NCBI RefSeq assembly: GCF_040689395.1
Contig: NZ_JBFAZX010000003.1
Span: 124,001-188,000, forward strand
DNA: 64,000 nucleotides
Source of the DNA: Dactylosporangium sp040689395
GTDB lineage: Bacteria; Actinomycetota; Actinomycetes; Mycobacteriales; Micromonosporaceae
Direction of reading: 5' to 3'
Shown here: piece by piece, positions 50,460-58,252 of the stretch
Layout: each line of letters opens with the position of its first letter
Numbering within the stretch: position 1 is the first letter of the stretch
Translations under genes and position numbers: made by a program
The notes under the pieces: model-generated
What the model was told of the DNA's origin: nothing
The model's database searches: none
Seen by the model: the letters and a program-made list of their open reading frames with translations, nothing else

Positions 50460-51854
50460 GTGAATCTCTTCCTCCGGCCGGACGCCGGGCACGGGATACG
50501 CCCCATCGTGCTCTGGTCGCTCCGCGACGACGTACTGGTCGAATCGGCCCCGGGCGACGACGACCTGGTCCTGCTCAGCCGCTGGGGCGAAGTGCGGGTC
50601 GACCGCCCGGGCCCGGCCGTCCGCGAGTCACTGCGCCGGATGAGCTTCGGCCCGGTGTCGCTGGGCAATGTCATCGACGACGCTGCCGCCGAGGAGCGCC
50701 ACACCCTCGCCACGCTGTTGGATGCGCTGCAGAACGTGCTGGTCCGTTCGATCGGACTGGCCGACGCCGGCGGCCCGCTGATGTCCGTCGTGCCGATCAC
50801 CTCGCGGGCCCGGTTCGCGCCGGTCCCGGTGCCCGGTAACCGTGTGGTGCGGCTGTCCCGGGCGGCCTCGCTGCGCACCCACAGCGACAGCCTGGTGCTG
50901 GAGTCGCCGCTGTCCGACCACCGGGTGGTCCTGCACGACCCGCTGATCGCGGCCGCGGTTGCCGCGCTCGCCGCCCCGGCCACCGTGACGGCGGCCGGCA
51001 CCGCGCTGGGCTGGTCGGACGAGCTCTTCGCCGAGGTGGTCGGCTACCTGGTCGCGGCGGGCATGGTGCGCACCGCCGAGCCCGGGCCGGTACCGCGGTT
51101 CGCCGAGGACAGCGATCCGGTGCTGCGTCCGTGGACGCACCACGAGCTGACCTTCCACATCGGCATCCGGGGCGGCCGCGCCGACGCCGGCCCGCCCGAC
51201 GAGTGCTGCCCGCCGGACCCGTCCGACGGGCGCTCCGCGCGGCCTGTGAGCAGGCCGCTGCCGTTGCCCCGGCCGCCCGGGTCGATGGCGGACGACCCGC
51301 CGCTGACCGCTGCTTTGGCGGCGCAGCGGTCGTACCAGGACTTCGCCGGCACCCACGTCACCGTGGCGGAGCTTGGCGCGCTGCTGTACCGCGCGGCCCG
51401 GGGCCGGTTCCTGCGGGAGGAAGGCGAGTTGGAGGTGTACGTGGTCGCCGCGGCCTGTTCCGGCGTGCCCCGGGCGATCCACTGGTACGACCCGGACGCG
51501 CATGCACTGGTAGGCGTGAACGACCGGGAGGAGGATGTCACGGCACTGCTGCGGGAGGCGCGGATTGCCGGCGGGATGGCCCACGAGCCGCCGGTCCTGG
51601 TGACCATCACGTCGCGGCTCGGCCGGCTGCGGACCGGGCGCGCCGGTGAGGCGTACGCGACCACCCTGCGCCATGTCGGCGCACTGCAGGAGGTGCTGTG
51701 CCTGGTGGCGACCGCGATGGGCCTGGCGCCGTGCGCGGTAACCGTGCTGGACGAGGAGGACGCTAGCAGCCACGCGCTCGGTCTGGACTGGCGGGCCGAG
51801 TTCACCGCTGGCGGCTTCGCGGTCGGGCATCGGCCGGGATCAGCGGGGAGCTGA
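50460..51854 (+). CDS. SagB-type dehydrogenase homologue 1, catalytic motifs missing
   Basis: 464 aa from GTG 50460. The N-terminal ~230 residues are a helical domain with SLVLESPLSDHRVVLHDPLIAAAVAAL, DDSVLRPW-like ahead of the nitroreductase fold. The C-terminal fold is recognisable (LAAQRSYQDFAGTHVTVAELGALLYRAA, EAYATTLRHVGALQEVLCLVATAMGLAPCAV). Compared with the paralogue at 55487 it lacks the whole PYPTGGAAYELELY flavin segment, and the catalytic Lys-Tyr (WKYQG) is replaced (RTGRAG). It is therefore probably a non-catalytic partner or a decaying copy. Confidence 0.8.
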   Translation: MNLFLRPDAGHGIRPIVLWSLRDDVLVESAPGDDDLVLLSRWGEVRVDRPGPAVRESLRRMSFGPVSLGNVIDDAAAEERHTLATLLDALQNVLVRSIGLADAGGPLMSVVPITSRARFAPVPVPGNRVVRLSRAASLRTHSDSLVLESPLSDHRVVLHDPLIAAAVAALAAPATVTAAGTALGWSDELFAEVVGYLVAAGMVRTAEPGPVPRFAEDSDPVLRPWTHHELTFHIGIRGGRADAGPPDECCPPDPSDGRSARPVSRPLPLPRPPGSMADDPPLTAALAAQRSYQDFAGTHVTVAELGALLYRAARGRFLREEGELEVYVVAAACSGVPRAIHWYDPDAHALVGVNDREEDVTALLREARIAGGMAHEPPVLVTITSRLGRLRTGRAGEAYATTLRHVGALQEVLCLVATAMGLAPCAVTVLDEEDASSHALGLDWRAEFTAGGFAVGHRPGSAGS

Positions 51855-51953
51855 GCGCCCCGGGCGCCGGGCTGCGCCTCGAGCCGGGCAGATGGAATCC
51901 AGGTTGTCGCGATAATCTCACGCCGCGGGGAATGAACGACACAGGGGGGCCGT

Positions 51954-53195
51954 GTGCTCGAATCACGCGATGCGTACACATTGGACGACACACCGAAGAA
52001 CGGCCTTCGGTCGCTGGCGCCGAAGCTGGCCCGCGGCGTGGTCGCCACCGTCTTCAGCGGTCTGTGCCTGGTCGCGACGCTCCACATTCTCGAGTTCGCC
52101 AGCGCGTGGCCGCTGGTTCTGCTCGCCCTGGCCGCCATGGCGGCGCTGTTGTCGGTGCAGTTGTTCTTCCTCTCCAGCCGCGCGCGGCGGCTCGGCAGGG
52201 GTGGCGTGTTTGCGATGAGCGGCCTGCAGGCCGCTCTCGGCTTCCTCCCCTTCCTCGCCTTCGGCCAGGCATGGGTCGGCATGCCGGGATTCGTGGCCGG
52301 CAGCGCCTTGCTCATGCTTCCCGCGCCGTTCTCGATCGTCGCCTTTCTGGTGGTCGTCGGCGCCACCGCTGTCATTCAGACGGCGATCGAGCCGCAGGTT
52401 CTGCTGGTCGCCTACACGACGGTCTCGACCGTGCTCACCGGACTGATCGTCTATGGCCTGTCCCGGATGACGCTGCTGGTCGCCGAACTGCACGAGACCC
52501 GCGCCGAGATGGCTCAGATGGCCGTCTTCAACGAGCGCCTGCGCTTCGCCCGCGACCTGCACGACCTGCTCGGCTACAGCCTGTCCGCAGTGACCCTGAA
52601 GAGCGAGCTGACCCGGCGCCTGATCGGCCGCAACGAGCAGCGCGCGCTGGCCGAGCTGGAGGAGATCCGGGACATCTCCCGCCAGGCATTGGCCGACGTG
52701 CGCCAGTTGGCCAGCGGATACCGCGACATGTCGTTCGATGACGAGGCCCGGTCGGCCCGCTCGGTGCTGTCCGCGGCCGACATCCGGGTGGTCATGAACA
52801 TCGCCCACCCCGAGCTTCCCTGCCAGGTCAGCACGGTGCTGGCCACCGTGCTGCGGGAGGGCGTGACCAACCTGCTGCGGCACAGCAAGGCGAAGAACTG
52901 CCAGGTGGCGGTCGCTGTCCGGGGTGACCGGGTGCGGATGACGATCCGCAACGACGGCGCCGAGCAGAACCGCAGCGAGCCGTCCTCGTATGTCGGCAGC
53001 GGGCTGCGCAACCTCACCACCCGCACGGCGGCGCTGGGCGGGTCACTGTCCGCCTCGATCGCGCCGGACCGGTGGTTCGAGCTGTCCGCCGAGCTGCCGC
53101 TGACCGTGGCGGAGGCGGTCGGGAGCGGGCACAACGCCGAGGTGGTGCCGCTGCACCGCCCTAAAGCCAGCCGGCCTCACGCGCGATCCGAATAG
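51954..53195 (+). CDS. Sensor histidine kinase (HisKA_3 type)
   Basis: 413 aa, GTG start. Two TM pairs or six hydrophobic segments fill residues ~25-170 with no large extracellular sensor. The dimerisation/phosphoacceptor motif is RFARDLHDLLGYSLSAVTLKSELTRRL, and the ATPase has the N-box LREGVTNLLRHSKAKNC and G-box VGSGLRNLTTRTAALGG. This DesK/LiaS-like type partners LuxR regulators. Its 3' end overlaps the convergent regulator gene by 35 bp. The C-terminal tail (VVPLHRPKASRPHARSE) is encoded in the overlap. Confidence 0.88.
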   Translation: MLESRDAYTLDDTPKNGLRSLAPKLARGVVATVFSGLCLVATLHILEFASAWPLVLLALAAMAALLSVQLFFLSSRARRLGRGGVFAMSGLQAALGFLPFLAFGQAWVGMPGFVAGSALLMLPAPFSIVAFLVVVGATAVIQTAIEPQVLLVAYTTVSTVLTGLIVYGLSRMTLLVAELHETRAEMAQMAVFNERLRFARDLHDLLGYSLSAVTLKSELTRRLIGRNEQRALAELEEIRDISRQALADVRQLASGYRDMSFDDEARSARSVLSAADIRVVMNIAHPELPCQVSTVLATVLREGVTNLLRHSKAKNCQVAVAVRGDRVRMTIRNDGAEQNRSEPSSYVGSGLRNLTTRTAALGGSLSASIAPDRWFELSAELPLTVAEAVGSGHNAEVVPLHRPKASRPHARSE

Positions 53196-53766
53196 CGTCG
53201 ATCCGGTTGCGGGCGTTCAACTTGGTGACCGTAGTGGTCAGGTAGTTGCGGACGGTCCCGGTGGAGAGGAACAGCCGGGTGGCGATCTCGGTCGGCTCCA
53301 CGCCGTCCGACGTCAGCCGCAGCACCTCCAGCTCCCGCGAGGTCAATGGGTTGTCCGCGATGTCCCAGGCGGCCAGGGCCAGCTGCGGATCGATCACGCG
53401 GCGGCCGGCCGCGACGCCGCGGATCGAGTCGGCCAGATGGTCAGGGGAGGCGTCCTTGAGAATGAAGCCGGCCACGTGGGCGGCCATCGCCCGGCGGAGG
53501 TTGCCCGGGCGGCCGAGGCTGGTCAGTATCAGGCAGCGGCAGGACGGCAACTGCTCGTGCAGTAGCGCGGCAGCGGTCAGCCCGTTGATGCCGGGAAGAT
53601 CGATGTCCAGGACGGCCACGTCCGGGCGGTGCGCCAGGGCCTGCGGAAGGATGTCGTCGCCGGAGGCCACCTCGGCCACCACCTGGATGTCGGTCTCCAT
53701 CTGCAATAGCGCGAGCAACGCCCCGCGGACCATGTTCATGTCCTCGGCCAGCAGCACCGTGATCAC
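53161..53766 (-). CDS. LuxR-type response regulator, cognate of the adjacent kinase
   Basis: 201 aa from GTG 53766 (VITVLLAEDMN). The receiver domain is intact: E8 D9, acceptor D54 in DVAVLDIDLPGING, Thr in LILTSLG, Lys in FILKDAS. GerE HTH: LTSRELEVLRLTSDGVEPTEIATRLFLSTGTVRNYLTTTVTKLNARNR. It is convergent with the histidine kinase rather than co-transcribed. The recognition helix resembles that of the Asn55 regulator at 47126, so both may bind the same sites. Confidence 0.88.
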   Translation of the reverse strand: MITVLLAEDMNMVRGALLALLQMETDIQVVAEVASGDDILPQALAHRPDVAVLDIDLPGINGLTAAALLHEQLPSCRCLILTSLGRPGNLRRAMAAHVAGFILKDASPDHLADSIRGVAAGRRVIDPQLALAAWDIADNPLTSRELEVLRLTSDGVEPTEIATRLFLSTGTVRNYLTTTVTKLNARNRIDAIRIAREAGWL

Positions 53767-53832
53767 ATACAGACTGTGCCATCGGCGGCCCTGATTGTCC
53801 AACGTGGTCGATCGGACCGGCACTTCGTCCGT

Positions 53833-55356
53833 TCAGCCTGCCGGTGGGGACTGATGGACGGTACCTTCCAGGCGCAGCGCCGCCACGTCGGGCTTGCCGG
53901 ACGGCAGCAGCGGGATGCGCTCACACGAGTGGAACACCGCCGGGACATGGGCGGCGGAGAGCGTTGCGGTCAGGTGCGCCCGCAACGGCGGGACAGCCCG
54001 CGATGCCCCGGGCCGCCACTGCACCGCGGCGTGCGCCAGCTCCCCGCGGTCCGGGTCGACCACCTGGTAGACCACGGCCTCGGCCACCTCGGGGTGGCCG
54101 AGCAGGGCCCGTTCCACCTCGGCCGGATAGATCTTCAAGCCGTTGGCCTTGATCACGTTTCCCGTGCGCCCGATCAGGTGCAGGTATCCGTACCGGTCGA
54201 GGCGGCCCAGGTCACCGGTGCGCAACCAACCGTCTCGCAGGACCGGCGCGTCCGGGCCGGGGTCGCCCAGGTAGCCGGCCATCAGCGTGTCGCCGGCCAC
54301 GCCCACCTCGCCCACCCCGCCCCGCACCACCGGCTCGTCGGTGCCGGGCACGCACAGCCGCAGGCGCAGCCAGGGGAACGGCCGGCCGACCGAGGCCAGC
54401 AGTTCCGGCTCGGTGTGGTCCAGCGGGCTGAGCGAGCACATGCCACCGGCCTCGGTGCTGCCGTACAACTGGGCCAGGCGGTCCCCGAAGATGCGGTACG
54501 CGACAGCGATCCGCTCGGGAGTGGCTACCGTCCCGCTGTAGATCACTGCCCGCAGGGAGCTCAAGTCGGCCTCGCCGATGCCGGGCCGGTCGATCAGCCG
54601 GTACAGGTGCGGCACGGCCAGGTAGACGTCGGTCACCCGGTGCCGGGCGACCGCGTCCAGGAACGCGTCCGCGTCGAACGCGCCGTGCAGCACGATCGTG
54701 CCCTCGTGCAGCAGCACCGCGTCCACCAGGGTCGCCGTGGCCTGGCTGATCGGGGTCACGCTGAGCAGCACGGGGCGGTCCCGCGGGGGCCGCTCGCCGA
54801 ACGAGCCGGCCACCCGGGCGGCGCGGGCCGCGTACGTCTGCCGGACCAGTTTCGGCGCGTTCGTCGTCCCGCTGGTCAGGTCGATCACCGCGACCGCCTC
54901 CGGCCGGTACTCGGCCACCGGCGCGATCACGCCGACCGGGGCGGGTGCAGCCACGTCCCGGACCCGCAGGCCGGGAACGCGCCCGGCGAGCAGCGCGGCG
55001 CGCCCGGCGTTGGCAGCGTCGGTGACCAGCAACGTCGTACCGCTCTCGGCAAGGATCCTTGCCTGCGCGTCGACCGGAAGATGGTCGCCGTCGGCGCGGG
55101 CGTTCATCGAGCGCACGTGGGTGACGGTCGCGCCCAGCCGGTGCGCGGCGTAGCGGACGGTCAGGGTGGCGGGGGCGTTCGACCGGGTCAGGATCGCGAC
55201 CGTACGCCCGGGACCGATCCCCTCGGTGTGCAGTGCCGCCGCGACCGCCAGGATCTCCGCGCGCAGGCGCCCGCGGCTGATCGGCCGATCCTGCCACCAC
55301 AGCGCCGGCTGTTCCGGCCCCCGGGCCAGGATCTCCAGCAACCGCTCGACGTACAT
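53833..55356 (-). CDS. Acyl/aryl-AMP ligase of the RiPP cluster
   Basis: 507 aa from ATG 55356. ANL-superfamily core motifs: AVIDLTSGTTNAPKLVRQTY (A3), LYGSTEAGGMCS (A5), DGWLRTGDLGRLDRYGYLHLIGRTGNVIKANGLKIYPAEVERAL (A7-A8) and LLPSGKPDVAAL (A10, catalytic Lys). It adenylates a carboxylate. Given the GriH/GriI homologues in the same cluster, the likely substrate is 3-amino-4-hydroxybenzoate, activated for attachment to the peptide. No carrier protein or acyltransferase is in the window, so the acceptor is open. Confidence 0.87.
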   Translation of the reverse strand: MYVERLLEILARGPEQPALWWQDRPISRGRLRAEILAVAAALHTEGIGPGRTVAILTRSNAPATLTVRYAAHRLGATVTHVRSMNARADGDHLPVDAQARILAESGTTLLVTDAANAGRAALLAGRVPGLRVRDVAAPAPVGVIAPVAEYRPEAVAVIDLTSGTTNAPKLVRQTYAARAARVAGSFGERPPRDRPVLLSVTPISQATATLVDAVLLHEGTIVLHGAFDADAFLDAVARHRVTDVYLAVPHLYRLIDRPGIGEADLSSLRAVIYSGTVATPERIAVAYRIFGDRLAQLYGSTEAGGMCSLSPLDHTEPELLASVGRPFPWLRLRLCVPGTDEPVVRGGVGEVGVAGDTLMAGYLGDPGPDAPVLRDGWLRTGDLGRLDRYGYLHLIGRTGNVIKANGLKIYPAEVERALLGHPEVAEAVVYQVVDPDRGELAHAAVQWRPGASRAVPPLRAHLTATLSAAHVPAVFHSCERIPLLPSGKPDVAALRLEGTVHQSPPAG

Positions 55357-55426
55357 CTGGTCACCTCCGTCGATCTTCGATACTGGCGGCGCCGCCCCGG
55401 CCCGGCAAGGCGTGCCGGGGCAGGTC

Positions 55427-55449
55427 ATGACGTACGTCATCGGCCCGGG
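55427..55449. promoter_or_regulatory. ATGACGTACGTCAT palindrome with cluster motif in a divergent promoter region
   Basis: A perfect 14-bp palindrome (55427-55440) continues into CGGCCCGGG, so 55436-55445 reads GTCATCGGCC, the half-site also found at 47100 and 58125. It lies between the divergent AMP-ligase (start 55356) and sagB-like (start 55487) genes, where a shared operator is expected. Confidence 0.6.
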
Positions 55450-55486
55450 CCGCACCTGCTGACAACGCGGCCGCCGGAGCCGGACA

Positions 55487-57016
55487 GTGGCTGCCATGGC
55501 ATATCCAACGACGCTTCCGGCGCCGGGCGTCACGGTGGCGTTCCGGGACGGCGTTCGCCTCGCCGTCACCGGGACGAGTCTCGACGTGAGCGACGGCGAC
55601 CGTCCGATCTTGCTGCGCCTGGACGGCGGCGATCTGAGCGCGGCGCTGCGCCGCCTGGCCGCGGGCCCGGTCCCGCTGGCCGAGCTGACCGGCGTACTGT
55701 CCACTGCGGACCGCAGCGCCCTGCACCGGGTGCTGGACCGGCTGGCCCGGTTCGTCGTTCGCAGCGTCCGCGTCGACGGCCGGGATCTGGTCCGGATCGA
55801 GCACACCGCGGCCGGGCACGAGCACCGCGCGGTCGTGGTCGACCCGGAGGTACCGGTCCGGCTGTCCCGCTTCGCCCTCTGCCGCCGCCGCAACGGCGCC
55901 CTGGTGCTCGAGTCGCCGCTGGCCAAGGTGCGGGTTCTGCTGGTCGATCCGGCTGCCCGCGGTGTGGTCGCCGCGCTCGGCGACCAGGTCACCGCGGCCG
56001 ACCTGGCCGCCCGGGCGGAGGCCGGCGGACTTGGCGCCGACCGGGTGGCGGTGCTGTTGGGGCATCTCGTCGGCGCCGGACTGGCCGAGACGGCCGGCCA
56101 GGACGGCGCGTTCGCCGCCGACGCCGACCCGGTGCTGCGCCAGTGGGACTTCCACGATCTGCTGTTTCACTCCCGGATCCGGGCCGGCCGGTACGACGAC
56201 CCGCTCGGCGGCCTGTTCCCGTACGTCGGGAGCATTGATCCACTACCGGCGGTGAAGACGCCGCCGGACGGCCCGTCGGTGCCGCTGTTCCGTCCGGACC
56301 TCGACGAGGTTCTGGCCGGCGACCCTAGGCTGACCGTGGCGCTGGAGGGCCGCCGCACCTTCCGCCAGTACGCCGCCGAGCCAATCACCCTGCGCCAGCT
56401 GGGCGAGTTCCTGTACCGGGTGGCCCGCGTGCGGGTGCGCCGCCCGGGCGGCCAGGGCCGGGATGTGGAACTGCTGTCCAAGCCGTATCCGACCGGCGGC
56501 GCGGCGTACGAGCTCGAGCTCTACCTGACCGTCCGCCGGTGCGCCGGCCTGGCGCCCGGGATCTACTACCACGACCCGGTCGGCCATCGGCTGGTGCTGG
56601 TGAATGACGATCCGGACGACCGCGTGGCACTGCTGCGCGGGGCGGCCAGGGCAACCGGCGACGAGGCCGACCCGGACCTGCTGATCACCATGACGGCGCG
56701 GTTTCAGCGGGTGTCGTGGAAGTACCAGGGCATGGCCTACGCCACCACGCTGCGGCACACCGGCGTGCTCTATCAGACCATGTACCTCGTCGCGACGGCG
56801 ATGGGGCTGGCGCCCTGCGGGATCGGCATCGGCGACGCCGACCTGTCGGCGCGGGCGTTCGGCCTGGACTACCTGCGGGAGTCCTCGGTCGGCGACTTCC
56901 TGCTCGGCAGCCGGCCGCCGGGCAACCCGCCGTCGTGGCAGGAGGCGGATGGCTGGCACATGCTCAACGACCCCGCCTGGGCGGTCTGGGCGGGCGAGCG
57001 GCTGCGTGCCGACTGA
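55487..57016 (+). CDS. SagB-type azoline dehydrogenase 2, catalytically intact
   Basis: 509 aa from GTG 55487 (GGAG 8 nt upstream; ATG 55496 is an alternative). The N-terminal helical domain is like homologue 1 (ALVLESPLAKVRVLLVDPAARGVVAAL, DPVLRQWDFHDLLFHSRIRAGRYDDPLGG). The nitroreductase domain has RRTFRQYAAEPITLRQLGEFLYRVARV, the flavin segment KPYPTGGAAYELELYLTV, YYHDPVGHRLVLV, and SWKYQGMAYATTLRHTGVLYQTMYLVATAMGLAPCG, including the catalytic Lys-Tyr pair. FMN-dependent oxidation of azolines to azoles. Followed by a terminator, then the precursor gene. Confidence 0.9.
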   Translation: MAAMAYPTTLPAPGVTVAFRDGVRLAVTGTSLDVSDGDRPILLRLDGGDLSAALRRLAAGPVPLAELTGVLSTADRSALHRVLDRLARFVVRSVRVDGRDLVRIEHTAAGHEHRAVVVDPEVPVRLSRFALCRRRNGALVLESPLAKVRVLLVDPAARGVVAALGDQVTAADLAARAEAGGLGADRVAVLLGHLVGAGLAETAGQDGAFAADADPVLRQWDFHDLLFHSRIRAGRYDDPLGGLFPYVGSIDPLPAVKTPPDGPSVPLFRPDLDEVLAGDPRLTVALEGRRTFRQYAAEPITLRQLGEFLYRVARVRVRRPGGQGRDVELLSKPYPTGGAAYELELYLTVRRCAGLAPGIYYHDPVGHRLVLVNDDPDDRVALLRGAARATGDEADPDLLITMTARFQRVSWKYQGMAYATTLRHTGVLYQTMYLVATAMGLAPCGIGIGDADLSARAFGLDYLRESSVGDFLLGSRPPGNPPSWQEADGWHMLNDPAWAVWAGERLRAD

Positions 57017-57036
57017 GCGGTGCGGAACCGCGTGAA

Positions 57037-57069
57037 AAGGCGGCCGCCGGAGATTCCGGCGGCCGCTTT
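57037..57069 (+). terminator. Terminator between sagB-like gene 2 and the precursor gene
   Basis: GCGGCCGCCGG (57040-57050) and CCGGCGGCCGC (57056-57066) form an 11-bp perfect stem with a 5-nt loop, flanked by AAAG and TTT. It isolates the precursor gene, which must have its own promoter in 57070-57226. Confidence 0.75.
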
Positions 57070-57226
57070 CCGGTATGTGCCAAAGTCGCGGAGATGACAT
57101 CGAAAATGCGCGATGTGATATGTGTCAGCGGGATGCTCGAAATGGTGGACCGAGGGCCGGACGGCGGCCAGAATGGTAAATACCTCGAGGGCAACGAAAC
57201 AATGAGAATCGGAAAGGGAGAACACC

Positions 57227-57403
57227 ATGAGCATTGACAACACCCCTGCCAAGGACGTCGAGAAGGCTTTCGACTCCTTCGAGATCGAGGACCTCGAGAT
57301 CCTGGACGTGTCGGAGGGTGTGGCCTTGCCGGAGATGGGCGCCTCGAACGGCTCCGTCGGCACCTCCTCGAGCACCTGCTCCAGCTCGTCGAGCTGCTGC
57401 TGA
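57227..57403 (+). CDS. Thiopeptide-like precursor peptide (58 aa)
   Basis: ATG 57227 follows GGGAG by 6 nt. The leader is acidic and helical, FDSFEIEDLEILDVSEGVALPEMGA, with the EALPE-GA(S) junction seen in thiopeptide precursors such as lactazole. Cutting after MGA gives the core SNGSVGTSSSTCSSSSSCC: 10 Ser, 2 Thr and 3 Cys in 19 residues. Ser1 and a Ser that follows a Cys (C12-S13) satisfy the pattern for pyridine formation between two dehydroalanines, which would give a 35-membered ring like berninamycin. Surrounded by LanB, SpaB_C, YcaO and SagB genes. Core boundary and ring size are inference. Confidence 0.9.
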   Translation: MSIDNTPAKDVEKAFDSFEIEDLEILDVSEGVALPEMGASNGSVGTSSSTCSSSSSCC

Positions 57404-57435
57404 GGGCTCTGATCCGGGCCTGAAAGGCAACGCCG

Positions 57436-57478
57436 TCGGCTGTGCTCGTCCAACGCCAATTTGGACGAGTGCAGCCGA
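57436..57478. terminator. 18-bp hairpin after the precursor gene
   Basis: 57436-57453 pairs with 57461-57478 over 18 positions (two G-U wobbles), loop CGCCAAT. It lies 33 nt after the precursor stop and 35 nt before the stop of the convergent membrane gene, so probably a bidirectional terminator. Confidence 0.75.
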
Positions 57479-57512
57479 TCTCGGCGTCTCCAGCCGGAGT
57501 GTGGCCGGAGGG

Positions 57513-58067
57513 TCAGCCCCGCTTGGCAACCAGCAGCGAGGTGGACCAGAGGACGGCGGCGGCCGGGAACCCGACCACCGTGCGTACGGCACCGTTGCTC
57601 GCATCGTACGCGAATGCGACGATCCCGGCCACGGCTGCCAGCATCATCAGCGTGCCGGTGAGCCAGTAGACGGGCACGTCGAACACCTTGGCCAGCGGCA
57701 GGAAGTGCAAGCCCACGATCAGGCCGACGATCGGCCAGAGCAGCGCCGGCTGTCCCGCCCGCACCACCACGAAGACCGATGCGACGATCAGCACCCACTG
57801 GGCCGCGTTGACCGCGGTGAAGACCGATCGGCTGTTGGGCGAGACGCGTCGCGGCCGTCCGGACGGCGAACCCGCCCGCAGGCGCCGGGCCGTCCACCAG
57901 ATCGCACCGGCCAGTGCCGCAGCGGCCACGATCAGCAGCGCGGTGAGCGCCGCGTTCACGCTCAGCCCGGTGACCGCGATCACCGACCAGGACAGCCCGA
58001 AGGCGACCATGATCAGCACACCCTGAGCGAGTCCGTCCCGGTTGATTTCTGACACATCGGTCGGCAT
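57513..58067 (-). CDS. Small membrane protein of the RiPP cluster
   Basis: 184 aa with about five hydrophobic segments (GVLIMVAFGLSWSVIAVTGL, ALTALLIVAAAALAGAIWW, WVLIVASVFVVV, ALLWPIVGLIVGLHFLPLAKVF, WLTGTLMMLAAVAGIVAFAY) and one basic loop (RRLRAGSPSGRPRRVS). It resembles a general family of small actinobacterial membrane proteins. A role in immunity or export is conceivable from its position next to the precursor but is not shown. Divergent from SpaB_C gene 2. Confidence 0.7.
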   Translation of the reverse strand: MPTDVSEINRDGLAQGVLIMVAFGLSWSVIAVTGLSVNAALTALLIVAAAALAGAIWWTARRLRAGSPSGRPRRVSPNSRSVFTAVNAAQWVLIVASVFVVVRAGQPALLWPIVGLIVGLHFLPLAKVFDVPVYWLTGTLMMLAAVAGIVAFAYDASNGAVRTVVGFPAAAVLWSTSLLVAKRG

Positions 58068-58124
58068 GAGTGCACCCTACCGCAACCGGGGAAACTCCGG
58101 CGGGTCGGTTCTTGCGTGGTGCTA

Positions 58125-58134
58125 GTCATCGGCC
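58125..58134 (+). promoter_or_regulatory. Third copy of GTCATCGGCC, upstream of the lanB operon
   Basis: GTCATCGGCC lies 119-128 bp before the SpaB_C gene 2 start, in the region divergent from the membrane gene. It is followed by TCGTGACGCTTGTCAG. It matches the half-site of the dyad at 47085-47110 and of the site at 55436-55445. Confidence 0.5.
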
Positions 58135-58252
58135 TCGTGACGCTTGTCAGCAATGCCGTGGTGCGGGCCGCGGCGGCGTCCGAGGATGACATTCCGAAAC
58201 GTTTCTGACCCGCCGCCTGAATTGCGCGGCCGCTTTCCCGAAAGGGTAATCC

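Noticed and set aside
57240..57420. Minus-strand reading of the precursor region as a protein
   Set aside because: The minus frames give no leader or start site, while the plus strand has a ribosome binding site, a thiopeptide-like leader and a Ser/Cys core.
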